Assembly: GCF_018861005.1 (NCBI RefSeq)
Contig: NZ_JAHKQL010000008.1
Location: forward strand, 186,001-250,000
Length of the DNA stretch: 64,000 nt
Direction of reading: 5' to 3'
Source: Polaribacter vadi
Lineage (GTDB): Bacteria; Bacteroidota; Bacteroidia; Flavobacteriales; Flavobacteriaceae
In this document: one piece after another, positions 45,217 through 53,870 of the stretch
How positions within the stretch are numbered: the first letter of the stretch is position 1
Layout: every line of letters starts with the position of its first letter
Program-made: the position numbers and the translations under genes
The notes under the pieces: generated by a model
The model's database searches: none
The model's input: only the letters and a program-made list of their open reading frames with translations
Told to the model about the DNA's origin: nothing

Positions 45217-45978
45217 TTATAAATCTAATTCTAAAGCTATAGGACAATGGTCTGAGTGTTTTGCTTCGGATAAAATATAAGCTCTAGAAATTTTGTCTTT
45301 TAAAGGCTCTGAAACCATTGCATAATCTAAACGCCATCCTTTATTATTTGCTCTAGAATTTGCTCTGTAACTCCACCAAGAATATTGTTGTATATCTTGA
45401 TTTAAAAATCGGAAACTATCTATAAATCCGTTATTTATAAATTTGCCAATCCAAGTTCTTTCTTCAGGTAAAAAACCAGAAACACCTTTCATTTTTGGGT
45501 TATGGATATCAATTTCTTCGTGACAAATATTATAATCTCCACAAATTACCAAATTCGGAATTTCTTGTTTTAAATTGTTGATGTATTCCTGAAATTCATC
45601 CATATAAGTAAACTTATAATCTAACCTTGCAGAATTTGTACCAGAAGGTAAATACAGGCTCATAATAGAAACCTCATCAAAATCTACTCTTAGGTTTCTA
45701 CCTTCAAAATCCATAGTTTCAATTCCTGTTCCATATTCTATATGATTTGGTTTTTCTTTACATAAAACAGCTACAGAAGAGTATCCTTTTTTTTGTGCTG
45801 AAAACCAATAATGATAAGGATAACCTGCTTCTTCAAACAACGATAAATCTAGTTGTTCTTTATGCGCTTTGGTTTCTTGAATACAAATTACATCTGGACT
45901 CGCTGCTTGCAACCAATCTAAAAATCCTTTTTTTAATGCTGCTCTAATTCCGTTTACGTTGTATGATATTATTTTCAT
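45217..45978 (-). CDS. xth: Exodeoxyribonuclease III
   Basis: A 253-residue AP endonuclease of the ExoIII/APE1 family. Marks are the N-terminal MKIISYNVNGIRAALKKGFLDWL with catalytic Asn, CIQETKAHKEQL with catalytic Glu, LYLPSGTNSARLDYK, VICGDYNICHEEIDIHNPKMKGVSGFLPEE, and the C-terminal WRLDYAMVS and KHSDHCPI with catalytic Asp/His. It repairs abasic sites. Length is normal. Confidence 0.95.
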   Translation of the reverse strand: MKIISYNVNGIRAALKKGFLDWLQAASPDVICIQETKAHKEQLDLSLFEEAGYPYHYWFSAQKKGYSSVAVLCKEKPNHIEYGTGIETMDFEGRNLRVDFDEVSIMSLYLPSGTNSARLDYKFTYMDEFQEYINNLKQEIPNLVICGDYNICHEEIDIHNPKMKGVSGFLPEERTWIGKFINNGFIDSFRFLNQDIQQYSWWSYRANSRANNKGWRLDYAMVSEPLKDKISRAYILSEAKHSDHCPIALELDL

Positions 45979-46025
45979 TTGTCACTTTTAATTATCCTCT
46001 AGAGAAAAATCTCTTTACTTTATTA

Positions 46026-46253
46026 TTAATCTACAAATATTGGTTCTTTTAAAAAAAGCCAAGTTATTTCTGTTTTATCTCCTGCTTGTGTCTTAATTTT
46101 CCTTTTTCTTGGTGATAAAAATGCGGCCAAAGGTGCTGCAATTACAACTCTAATAATTGAATTATCAATTTTAAAAACTAAGTCTAAAATTGTAATAAAG
46201 ATTAGCATTAAGAAAAAAATTACTAAACCCGGTTTTTTTGCTAAATATTCCAT
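46026..46253 (-). CDS. Small membrane protein of the acyl-CoA synthetase operon
   Basis: A protein of 75 residues from the ATG at 46253 (MEYLAKKPGLVIFFLMLIFITILDLVFKI); an ATG four codons earlier (46265) overlaps the upstream gene. It has one or two hydrophobic helices, then SPRKRKIKTQAGDKTEITWLFLKEPIFV. The end resembles short membrane proteins of flavobacteria that I cannot name. It starts one base after the stop of the acyl-activating enzyme, so the two are coupled. Function unknown. Confidence 0.7.
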   Translation of the reverse strand: MEYLAKKPGLVIFFLMLIFITILDLVFKIDNSIIRVVIAAPLAAFLSPRKRKIKTQAGDKTEITWLFLKEPIFVD

Positions 46254-46254
46254 A

Positions 46255-48054
46255 TTAATAACCATCTCTTAATGTTCTTCTCATTACTTTGTTTGATGCT
46301 GTTCTTGGTAGAACATCAATCTTTACTAAATCTGAAACTTTAAATAAAGGATTCAATTGTGTTTTTACAATTTTTTGAGCAGATTTTAAAAAATCTTCAT
46401 CAACCTTAATATTATTATTTTCAACATAAAAAACAACTAGTTTTGCTGGCCCACCATCTTTTGGAGCCACAGCAATTGCTGCAGATTCTAAAACAAATTC
46501 TAACTGATTAATAGCTTCTTCTATTTGAGTTGCGCTTACTTTAATTCCACCTAAATTCATAGCATCATCTACTCTACCTAAAATTTTAAAATAGCCATTT
46601 TCTAATTGATGCAATTCATCTCCATGTCTTCTTAAAACTTGATGATATTTTGGAGTATCATCATAATAAATCTTTTCATGATCTTTGTTTAACAACTCTG
46701 TAGAAAGCCCCATAATTGGCGGAATTAAAAATACTTCTCCCTTTTTCGTTTCTTGATGATCATCACCTAACAAAACAAAATCTGTACCTAATGCTTTTGT
46801 AGAAAAAGTACTTGATAAATTTTCTTGCACCACTGTACTTGTAATATAACCACCACCAATTTCTGTACCTCCACAATACTCTATAACTGGTTTGTTATTG
46901 GCAAGTTGCATTAAATATTCCATTTCTGTTGGGTTAGAAACTTCTCCTGTAGAACTGTAGTTTTTAATTGCATTCCAATCTAAAGTTTCCATACAAGCAG
47001 AGTTTTTCCAATGTTTTACAATACTCGGAATTACACCCAACATTGTAACTTTTGCATTTTGTACAAAGGCTCCAAAATCTGCACTTAAAGGCGCATCATA
47101 ATACAAACCAATAGCTGCTTTGTTAATTAATGCAGCAAAAATTAGCCAAGGACCCATCATCCAACCTAAATTTGTTGGCCAGCAAACCACATCATTTTGT
47201 TGTATATTTTGATGATAAAATCCGTCTGAAGCCGCTTTTATTGCTGTTGTATGATTCCAAGGAATTGCTTTAGGTGCATTTGTTGTTCCTGATGAAAAAA
47301 GAATTGTGATACAATCTTGAGGCGATTGTTTTACACTGATAAAATTGGAATTATCAGACAAGAAATCATCCCAAAAAAGATCATTATCTCTTATGGAAAA
47401 ATCTTTATTTTTTAATGTATTTATTACTACAATTTGCTGAGCTTTTGCATCTACTACTTTCTCATAAAGTCGAAAACTTTTACCTGCTCTAACTAAATAA
47501 TCTTGCGTAAAAACTACTTTGGGTTTTGTTAAATCTAATCGTACTTTAATTTCATTTACAGTAAAGCTATCAACAATTGTTGCTACTTTAATTCCTGCTT
47601 TTATTGCTGCCAAATAAATTGCAACACATTCTAGCGTCATTGGTAAATCTATAGCAATAGTATCACCTTTTAGTACATCAATATCAACAAAACTATTGGC
47701 TATTTTATTAACCAATAACTCTAATTCTTTTTGCGTAATTTTTTGAACAGATTTGTTTGGTTTTTGCAAGACAATTGCAGTTGCATTATCATCATTCTGA
47801 AAACAAGAATCTACAATATTCAATTGAGCACCAAATAACCATTTTACTTGAGTTACACCTTCATCAACATTTAAAATTTGATCGTATTTTTTAGCTTGAA
47901 TGATATTTAAAAACTCGACTGTTTCTTGCCAAAAATCTTCTTTATTTTCTACAGACCAACTCCATAACTCCTTATAACTAGTAAATTGATGCTTTAACAT
48001 CAATTTACTAATATTAGACGAATTTTCATGTTCTTTAGTTGGTTTCCAAATCAT
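46255..48054 (-). CDS. AMP-binding acyl-CoA synthetase (AAE17/18-like)
   Basis: A 599-residue ATP-dependent acyl-CoA ligase of the ANL superfamily. The P-loop-type motif ILFSSGTTNAPKAIPWNH is near residue 250. NLGWMMGPWLIFAALINKAAIGLYY and EYCGGTEIGGGYI follow, then GRVDDAMNLGGIKVSATQIEEAINQL and the terminal catalytic Lys in PRTASNKVMRRTLRD. The segments LGWMMGPW and AKVTMLGVIPSIVKHWK recall plant peroxisomal acyl-activating enzymes 17/18 and acetoacetyl-CoA synthetase. The substrate is therefore likely a short organic acid but is not proven. It lies 12 bp after the PBP1A start region of the same strand. Confidence 0.8.
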   Translation of the reverse strand: MIWKPTKEHENSSNISKLMLKHQFTSYKELWSWSVENKEDFWQETVEFLNIIQAKKYDQILNVDEGVTQVKWLFGAQLNIVDSCFQNDDNATAIVLQKPNKSVQKITQKELELLVNKIANSFVDIDVLKGDTIAIDLPMTLECVAIYLAAIKAGIKVATIVDSFTVNEIKVRLDLTKPKVVFTQDYLVRAGKSFRLYEKVVDAKAQQIVVINTLKNKDFSIRDNDLFWDDFLSDNSNFISVKQSPQDCITILFSSGTTNAPKAIPWNHTTAIKAASDGFYHQNIQQNDVVCWPTNLGWMMGPWLIFAALINKAAIGLYYDAPLSADFGAFVQNAKVTMLGVIPSIVKHWKNSACMETLDWNAIKNYSSTGEVSNPTEMEYLMQLANNKPVIEYCGGTEIGGGYITSTVVQENLSSTFSTKALGTDFVLLGDDHQETKKGEVFLIPPIMGLSTELLNKDHEKIYYDDTPKYHQVLRRHGDELHQLENGYFKILGRVDDAMNLGGIKVSATQIEEAINQLEFVLESAAIAVAPKDGGPAKLVVFYVENNNIKVDEDFLKSAQKIVKTQLNPLFKVSDLVKIDVLPRTASNKVMRRTLRDGY

Positions 48055-48066
48055 TAAAATGAGCTT

Positions 48067-50358
48067 TTAAAAATCGGTATCTTCTTCTACTGGAATTTTA
48101 GCATTCTCTTTTCCTTCTTCTTTAACAGGCTCATCACAATCAATATTAATAGATAAGTTTTCTGGTTTTTCAAAATCTTCTTTACTAATATTTAATGTTT
48201 TATCTGCATAACATTTTTTCATAAATAAAGCCCAAGTTGGTAAAGACATTGTTGCTCCTTGCCCTTTTGTAATACCTGCAAAATGAGTTGCTCTATCTTC
48301 ACCACCTGTCCAAACACCTGTTGCTAAATTGGGTACAATTCCCATAAACCAACCATCAGATTGATTTTGTGTTGTACCTGTTTTACCTGCAATTTCATTA
48401 TCAAACTCATAAGGAAAACCGGTTACAGCTTTCCCTCCAGATGTCCATTTAGAACGTAGTCTAATTCCTGATCCAGAATCTGTAACACCTTGCAATAAAT
48501 TTAAGATTACATAAGCAGATTCTTCACTTAAAACCTCTTGTGTTTTAGGTACAAAATCTTTTAAAACGGTTCCGTTTTTATCTTCAATTCTTGTAATAAT
48601 CATTGGTTTTACTCGCAAACCTTTGTTAGCAAACGTACTGTATGCACTTACCATTTCGTATAAAGATAAATCTACAGCACCTAAAGCTATTGATGGATTT
48701 GGTTTAATTTCTGTTTCTATACCTGCAGAATTTGCCAAACGTACAACATTTATTGGTGCAACTTGATCTATTAAATTAGCAGTTACCACATTTGTAGAAG
48801 TAGCTAAGGCATCTTTTAAACTTAACATTCCTCCATATTTATCATTAGAATTTTTTGGAGTCCATTCTTCTGGAATTCCATATTTACCTGCAGGAATTGT
48901 ATAAGGCGTATTTGGTAATAAATCGCAAGGAGATTTCCTTAATTGATTAATAGCAGTTGCATATACAAAAGGTTTAAACGTAGAACCTACTTGTCTTTTT
49001 TGTTGTGCAACAGCATCGTATTTAAAATGTTTATTGTTAATACCACCAACCCAGGCTTTTATATGACCTGTTTGTGGTGCTATGGATAATAAGCCTGAAC
49101 GTAAAAAGTACTTATAATATCTAATAGAATCTAAAGGAGACATAATTGTATCTATATTTCCTTTCCAAGAAAAAACTTTCATTTTGGTTTTCTTGTTAAA
49201 AATTTCATCTATTTCTTTGGATGTTTTTCCTGCAATTTTTAGACGCTTATATCTTTCTGAATTCTTTTTTGCTCTATTTAAAATACCCTTAATTTGATCT
49301 TTTTCTAAATCGTAAAAAGGTGCAGTTTTATTTCTTTTTTGCTCTTTAAAAAAGTAAGATTGCAAATTTGCCATATGTTCTGTAACTGCTTCTTCTGCAT
49401 ATTTTTGCATTCTAGAATCTATAGTTACGTATATTTTTAATCCATCTCTAAAAATATCATATTGCTCACCATTTGGTTTTGGATTTTCTTTAACCCATTT
49501 ACGCATCATTTTTTGTAGATGCGTTCTAAAATAAGTTGCATAACCATCACTATGACTTTCTGGTGTATAATTTATTGTTAGAGGTAACTTTTGTAAAGAA
49601 TCTTTTTCTTGAATAGTTAAAAAACCATTTTTAGCCATTTGTGCAAAAACTACATTTCTTCTCCTCAAAGATTTATTTTTTGAAATTTCTCTATGAGGAT
49701 TATATTGTCTTGGGTTTTTTAACATCGCTACTAAAATAGCTGACTCTTGAACGTCTAAATCTTTGGCTTCTTTACCAAAATAAATTCTTGCGGCTGAACG
49801 AATTCCTACAGCATTAAAAATAAAATCTTGCGTATTTAAATACATTGCAATTATTTCTTTTTTGGTGTATTGCCTTTCTAATTTAGTGGCTACTACCCAT
49901 TCTTTCATTTTTTGACCTATTCTTTTAAAAATATTTCTAGAAGCTCTTTTCGTAAAAAGATTTTTAGCCAATTGTTGGGTAATTGTACTTGCTCCACCAT
50001 CTTTCCCTAATTTAATTACAGCTCTTGCAGTTCCTCTAAAATCGATTCCAGAATGTTCATAAAAACGTTCATCTTCAGTAGCAACTAAAGCATTTACTAA
50101 GTTAGGTGAAAGTTCATTATATTTGATTGGTGTTCTATTTTCTTTAGCATATTTACCAATAGTTACACCATCTGCAGAAATTACTTCTGTTGCTAAATTA
50201 GTTTGCGGATTTTCTAATTCTTCGAAAGTAGGTAAAGCACCCAAACCTCCTGAAGCTGCTGTATAAAACAACAATATAAAAATTAATAAGATCGAAAAAA
50301 GAATACCCCAAAACCAAAGTAGGTATTTTCTAAAACTTGTTTTTTGTGTCTTTGCCAT
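48067..50358 (-). CDS. Penicillin-binding protein 1A (bifunctional)
   Basis: A 763-residue class A PBP with a single N-terminal membrane anchor. The glycosyltransferase (GT51) domain has EDERFYEHSGIDFRGTARA near 92-110 and TITQQLAKNLFTKRASR. The transpeptidase domain has the catalytic Ser in GSTFKPF (SxxK) near 450, the STN motif in ATSTNVV, and KTGTTQNQSDGWFMG near 660. It polymerises and crosslinks peptidoglycan. It follows gldH by one base and precedes the acyl-CoA synthetase by 12 bp. Confidence 0.94.
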   Translation of the reverse strand: MAKTQKTSFRKYLLWFWGILFSILLIFILLFYTAASGGLGALPTFEELENPQTNLATEVISADGVTIGKYAKENRTPIKYNELSPNLVNALVATEDERFYEHSGIDFRGTARAVIKLGKDGGASTITQQLAKNLFTKRASRNIFKRIGQKMKEWVVATKLERQYTKKEIIAMYLNTQDFIFNAVGIRSAARIYFGKEAKDLDVQESAILVAMLKNPRQYNPHREISKNKSLRRRNVVFAQMAKNGFLTIQEKDSLQKLPLTINYTPESHSDGYATYFRTHLQKMMRKWVKENPKPNGEQYDIFRDGLKIYVTIDSRMQKYAEEAVTEHMANLQSYFFKEQKRNKTAPFYDLEKDQIKGILNRAKKNSERYKRLKIAGKTSKEIDEIFNKKTKMKVFSWKGNIDTIMSPLDSIRYYKYFLRSGLLSIAPQTGHIKAWVGGINNKHFKYDAVAQQKRQVGSTFKPFVYATAINQLRKSPCDLLPNTPYTIPAGKYGIPEEWTPKNSNDKYGGMLSLKDALATSTNVVTANLIDQVAPINVVRLANSAGIETEIKPNPSIALGAVDLSLYEMVSAYSTFANKGLRVKPMIITRIEDKNGTVLKDFVPKTQEVLSEESAYVILNLLQGVTDSGSGIRLRSKWTSGGKAVTGFPYEFDNEIAGKTGTTQNQSDGWFMGIVPNLATGVWTGGEDRATHFAGITKGQGATMSLPTWALFMKKCYADKTLNISKEDFEKPENLSINIDCDEPVKEEGKENAKIPVEEDTDF

Positions 50359-50359
50359 T

Positions 50360-50860
50360 TTATTCTGTTTTTTCTATGCTAAAACCTACATCTTGTACAC
50401 CTTGCAAAAAAGGAATTGTATTAACTTCTCCGTTTTTACGCATTGCGTGACGTATGTTAAAAACATATTTTCCTGATACAGGAAATACTTTTTCTTCTTT
50501 ATAAAATAATTTATTTTCTTTAATATCTGTAAAACCTTTTCCTAAAAACTGACCAGAATTATCTGCCATTTCATATTGTAAGGTGTCTATTATTTTATCT
50601 CCATTTGGAAAATTAAGATCTGTTATTACGTATAAATTACTGTAAGGATAATCTTTATTATTTCTAATATTTATGAATAAGTTATTAGATGAAATAGTAT
50701 CACTTATTTCAAATTCGAATGAAATATTTTTATTTGCTTCCCAAGAAGCATTAGACAACGAATTGTATTTAGTGAACTCAATTTTATCACTACAAGAAAA
50801 CAAGAAAAGAAGCGTTATTAAAAAAATAAAAGGTTTATTTTTCTTGAGAATTGTTTCCAT
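50360..50860 (-). CDS. gldH: Gliding motility lipoprotein GldH
   Basis: A lipoprotein of 166 residues: METILKKNKPFIFLITLLFLFSCSDKIEF, with the lipobox Cys near 23. The body (YNSLSNASWEANKNISFEFEISDTISSNNLFINIRNNKDYPYSNLYVITDLNFPNGDKIIDTLQYEMAD) matches GldH of Flavobacterium gliding bacteria. The open frame extends upstream into ricT, but the ATG at 50860 begins at the signal. It overlaps the ricT end by 26 bp and is followed after one base by PBP1A, a gene order I recall from flavobacteria. Confidence 0.88.
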   Translation of the reverse strand: METILKKNKPFIFLITLLFLFSCSDKIEFTKYNSLSNASWEANKNISFEFEISDTISSNNLFINIRNNKDYPYSNLYVITDLNFPNGDKIIDTLQYEMADNSGQFLGKGFTDIKENKLFYKEEKVFPVSGKYVFNIRHAMRKNGEVNTIPFLQGVQDVGFSIEKTE

Positions 50861-52211
50861 TTTTAGGTCTATTCTTATTTCTGTTTCTATTATTTCTTCT
50901 TGGTTTATTAGGCTTTGCCCCTTCTGCTTTTGGTTGATTTGGTTTATTAGCAACCTTTGGCTTTTGATTAGGGTTCTGCTTTGGTCTTCTTTTTTGTTGC
51001 TGCTTTTGGGGTTGTTTTTGTGTATTTTCTTTTATTTGATTTGCTGCAACAGCTACTGGTTTTTTTCTTCTATTATTTCTGTTGTTTCTTCTTCTTTTAC
51101 TAACTTTAGGAGTATCGAAACGTGTTAAACTATCTTGCCCAACTGCATCTTCAAAATCTACTGTTTCAGGTATTTCTACATCAGATTCGTAATCTTCTAA
51201 AGAAATAGATTTCTCATTATTTTTATTTAATTCGATAATTTCTTGAACCTGATCTAATGTTAATCTAAACCATTTAAAACGTTCTTCTTTGTAGGTATAC
51301 CATAGGTGTTTCTTAAAAATATCCATCTTAACAAAAACTGCATCTCCTTTTTCTGTTCTTAAAACAAGATCTTGTTTGGGAAAAGATTTTAAAGCATCTA
51401 AATAGGTATCTAACTCAAAATTTAAACAACATTTTAATTTACCACATTGCCCTGCTAATTTTAACGGGTTTAAAGATAATTGCTGATAACGTGCTGCAGA
51501 AGTTGTTACTTTTCTAAAATCTGTTAACCACGTTGAACAACATAATTCTCTACCACAAGAACCTACACCACCCAATCTTGCTGCTTCTTGCCTTGCCCCA
51601 ACTTGCTTCATTTCTACACGAATAGAAAATGCACTAGCTAAATCTCTAATTAACTGTCTAAAATCTACTCTTGCATCTGCTGTGTAATAGAATGTTGCTT
51701 TATTTCCATCACCTTGAAATTCTACATCAGAAAGTTTCATTTGTAAACCTAGTTTACCTAAAATCTCTCTTCCTTTTCTTTGGGTTTCCTCTTCTCTACC
51801 TCTGGCTTTTTGCCAAATATCAATGTCTTTTTGGCTTGCTTTTCTGTAAATTTTCTTTACATCTTCATGATCAGCAGTAATTTTGCGTTTTTTCATTTGC
51901 ACTTTTACCAATTCACCTGCCAAAGAAATTGTACCAATATCATGACCAGGAGAACCTTCTACAGCTATAATATCTCCCATAGTTAATGGCAGATTATCTA
52001 TGTTTTTATAAAAATGCTTTCTTCCGTTTTTAAAACGGACTTCAAAAATATTGAAACGCTCTTGACCACTTGGTAAAGTCATATTAGATAGCCAATCAAA
52101 AACAGCTAGTTTTTCGCTACCACTTCCACAGGTTCCTGTTCCACAATTTCCATTACTTTTACAACCTCTAGGTACACCATTTTCTGTTGTACCACAACTT
52201 CCACATGCCAT
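50835..52211 (-). CDS. ricT: RicT-like PSP1 domain protein
   Basis: A protein of 458 residues. Its N-terminus is unusually Cys/Gly-rich (MACGSCGTTENGVPRGCKSNGNCGTGTCGSG). The PSP1 core has EVRFKNGRKHFYKN, DIAVEGSPGHDIGTISLAGELV, and the two Cys pairs GSCGRELCC and AGQCGKLKCCLNFE, which should hold an Fe-S cluster as in RicT. After residue 350 the protein becomes a low-complexity Lys/Arg/Asn/Gln/Pro tail of about 100 residues. RicT is part of a Fe-S complex that acts on RNase Y in Bacillus; the role here is unknown. It is upstream of and coupled to gldH. Confidence 0.85.
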   Translation of the reverse strand: MACGSCGTTENGVPRGCKSNGNCGTGTCGSGSEKLAVFDWLSNMTLPSGQERFNIFEVRFKNGRKHFYKNIDNLPLTMGDIIAVEGSPGHDIGTISLAGELVKVQMKKRKITADHEDVKKIYRKASQKDIDIWQKARGREEETQRKGREILGKLGLQMKLSDVEFQGDGNKATFYYTADARVDFRQLIRDLASAFSIRVEMKQVGARQEAARLGGVGSCGRELCCSTWLTDFRKVTTSAARYQQLSLNPLKLAGQCGKLKCCLNFELDTYLDALKSFPKQDLVLRTEKGDAVFVKMDIFKKHLWYTYKEERFKWFRLTLDQVQEIIELNKNNEKSISLEDYESDVEIPETVDFEDAVGQDSLTRFDTPKVSKRRRNNRNNRRKKPVAVAANQIKENTQKQPQKQQQKRRPKQNPNQKPKVANKPNQPKAEGAKPNKPRRNNRNRNKNRPKNGNNSQEK

Positions 52212-52606
52212 GTTAAGTAAATATATTATATAGTTTTTATCTTCTGAATTCTGAAATTTTCAATAAAATATCAGAAAAAAAATAAAAAACATTTTGATTC
52301 ATAATTTGATTATCAGATTAATACAAAAGCATCATCCAATTTTCACTAATTCGTAAATATACGCATTCTTAAAGAATGAAAAAATAGGTTTTTAAAGTTA
52401 TCTAAACATCTTTTGTTTGAATACAGTACAAATATATTTTAAAGATGGATTAAAGTTTTATACACTTTAGAATTTGTTGATGTTTAATTAGAATTCGTAT
52501 TAAAAGATGATATCAAATCAAAAAAACCTCAAAAATTGAGGTTTTTTTTAAAACGTTTACTAAATACTTTTTATACCTGCTTTACTTGAATTATTTTAAC
52601 AGGAAA
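52212..52606. other. AT-rich gap between ricT and trhO
   Basis: This 395-bp gap has no open frame of note on either strand. It holds the trhO terminator (52520-52548), a short palindrome CATTCTT-A-AAGAATG (52364-52378), and a minus-strand -7-like box TATATTTG (52436-52429), 218 bp before the ricT start. If that box is used, ricT would have a long 5' leader. No RNA gene is recognised. Confidence 0.5.
52520..52548 (-). terminator. Terminator of trhO
   Basis: A perfect 13-bp stem with AAAAAAACCTCAA (52520-52532) and TTGAGGTTTTTTT (52536-52548) and a 3-nt loop lies 59 bp after the trhO stop on the minus strand. A- and T-runs on both sides allow either direction. Confidence 0.88.
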
Positions 52607-53638
52607 CTATTTTTTAAACTTCAAAACTTCACTTCGTCCTTTTTTAAAGATTTTATTGCTATTTCCCTTTCCTTTTCTAAGCTCTTTTTGTTCTTCGAAA
52701 GAGAGTTGAATTATTTCTTGACAATCTGTAGAACAGGTATTTTCCATCTTTTCAGAGCATTCATCACACTGAATAAATAATAAATGACATGCTTCATTTG
52801 CGCAGTTTGTATGCGTATCACAAGCTTTTCCACATTGATGACAGTTAGAAACAACATCATCAGTAATACGTTCTGCTCTTCTGTGATCAAAAACAAAATT
52901 CTTACCAATAAATTTATTTTCTATTCCTTCTTCTTTTACTTGACGCGTGTATTCTATAATACCACCTTCTAACTGAAAAACATTTTTAAAACCTTTGTGT
53001 TTGTAATAGGCAGAAGCTTTTTCACATCGAATTCCACCAGTGCAATACATCAATAAATTTTTATCTTCTTTGTTGTCTTTTAAATCTTCTTCTATAATAT
53101 CTAAAGAATCTCTAAACGTATCTACATCTGGAGTAACTGCTCCATTAAAATGCCCAATTTCACTTTCGTAATGGTTACGCATATCCACACAAACCGTCTT
53201 AGGATTTGCTAGCATTTCATTAAATTCTTTGGCACTTAAATGCACACCTTTGTTGGTAACATCAAAAGTTTCATCATTTAAACCATCAGCAACAATTTTG
53301 TTTCTAACTTTTACTTTTAGCTTTAAAAACGACTTATTATCTTGCTCTACAGCAACATTTAATCGAATATCTCTTAGAAAAGAAATACTATCTAATTGAT
53401 CTTTTAAAGCATAAAAATTTTCTGAAGGCACAGATAACTGAGCATTTATACCTTCGTAAGAAACATAAATTCTACCTAAAACATCTAAAGAGTTCCATTC
53501 TAAGAATAACTTATCTCTTAATAATTGTGGGTTTTCTATCTTGTAATATTGATAAAAAGAAATTGTGAGCCGATCTTTACCAGCCTCATCTATTAATGCA
53601 GCGCGTTCTTTTGCGCTTAACTTATTGTACAGTTGCAT
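52607..53638 (-). CDS. trhO: Oxygen-dependent tRNA uridine(34) hydroxylase TrhO
   Basis: A 343-residue UPF0176/TrhO-family protein. The N-terminal domain has FYQYYKIENPQLLRDKLFLEWNSLDVLGRIYVSYEGINAQLSVP. A rhodanese domain follows with the catalytic Cys in LMYCTGGIRCEKASAYYKHKGFKNVFQLEGGI (near 195-227). The C-terminal region is Cys-rich with CHQCGKACDTHTNCANEACHLLFIQCDEC, a likely zinc-binding segment. It makes 5-hydroxyuridine at the wobble position of tRNAs. Length is typical for the long form. Confidence 0.92.
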   Translation of the reverse strand: MQLYNKLSAKERAALIDEAGKDRLTISFYQYYKIENPQLLRDKLFLEWNSLDVLGRIYVSYEGINAQLSVPSENFYALKDQLDSISFLRDIRLNVAVEQDNKSFLKLKVKVRNKIVADGLNDETFDVTNKGVHLSAKEFNEMLANPKTVCVDMRNHYESEIGHFNGAVTPDVDTFRDSLDIIEEDLKDNKEDKNLLMYCTGGIRCEKASAYYKHKGFKNVFQLEGGIIEYTRQVKEEGIENKFIGKNFVFDHRRAERITDDVVSNCHQCGKACDTHTNCANEACHLLFIQCDECSEKMENTCSTDCQEIIQLSFEEQKELRKGKGNSNKIFKKGRSEVLKFKK

Positions 53639-53674
53639 GCTATACTAATTTAGTTAAACAAATATTTTTTTTTG

Positions 53675-53682
53675 CAAATGTA
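53675..53682 (-). promoter_or_regulatory. -7 box (TACATTTG) of trhO
   Basis: The minus strand reads TACATTTG, an exact TAnnTTTG match, 36 bp before the ATG at 53638. A TTG on the minus strand (CAA at 53707-53709) is 24 bp upstream, slightly more than the usual range. Confidence 0.55.
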
Positions 53683-53729
53683 GTTATTTCTTTAAAATCA
53701 TAGAATCAATATTTACATCTTTTATATTG

Positions 53730-53740
53730 TTGATTATCAA
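53730..53740. promoter_or_regulatory. Short perfect palindrome TTGATTATCAA in the pflB-trhO gap
   Basis: TTGAT and ATCAA with a 1-bp spacer lie 76 bp upstream of the pflB -7 box. The half-sites are those of FNR, but the spacer should be 4 bp. It is a weak candidate operator, listed because pflB is expected to be oxygen-controlled. Confidence 0.25.
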
Positions 53741-53815
53741 ATAAAAAACTACAACGTTTTCTTAAAAAAAAGCTAAAACCTAACTTTTATCATATTTTAA
53801 ACCTTAATCAGATTC

Positions 53816-53823
53816 TAAATTTG
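53816..53823 (+). promoter_or_regulatory. -7 box (TAAATTTG) of pflB
   Basis: TAAATTTG matches TAnnTTTG exactly, 47 bp before the pflB ATG. No TTG is found at the normal distance, which fits a promoter needing an activator. Confidence 0.55.
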
Positions 53824-53870
53824 TAGAGTAATGATATAGAAAACAAGTTAAAACTTAAATACATAAAAAG

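Noticed and set aside
53730..53740. FNR box TTGAT-N4-ATCAA before pflB
   Set aside because: The half-sites are right, but the spacer is 1 bp instead of 4, so a standard FNR dimer would not fit. It is kept only as a weak palindrome.
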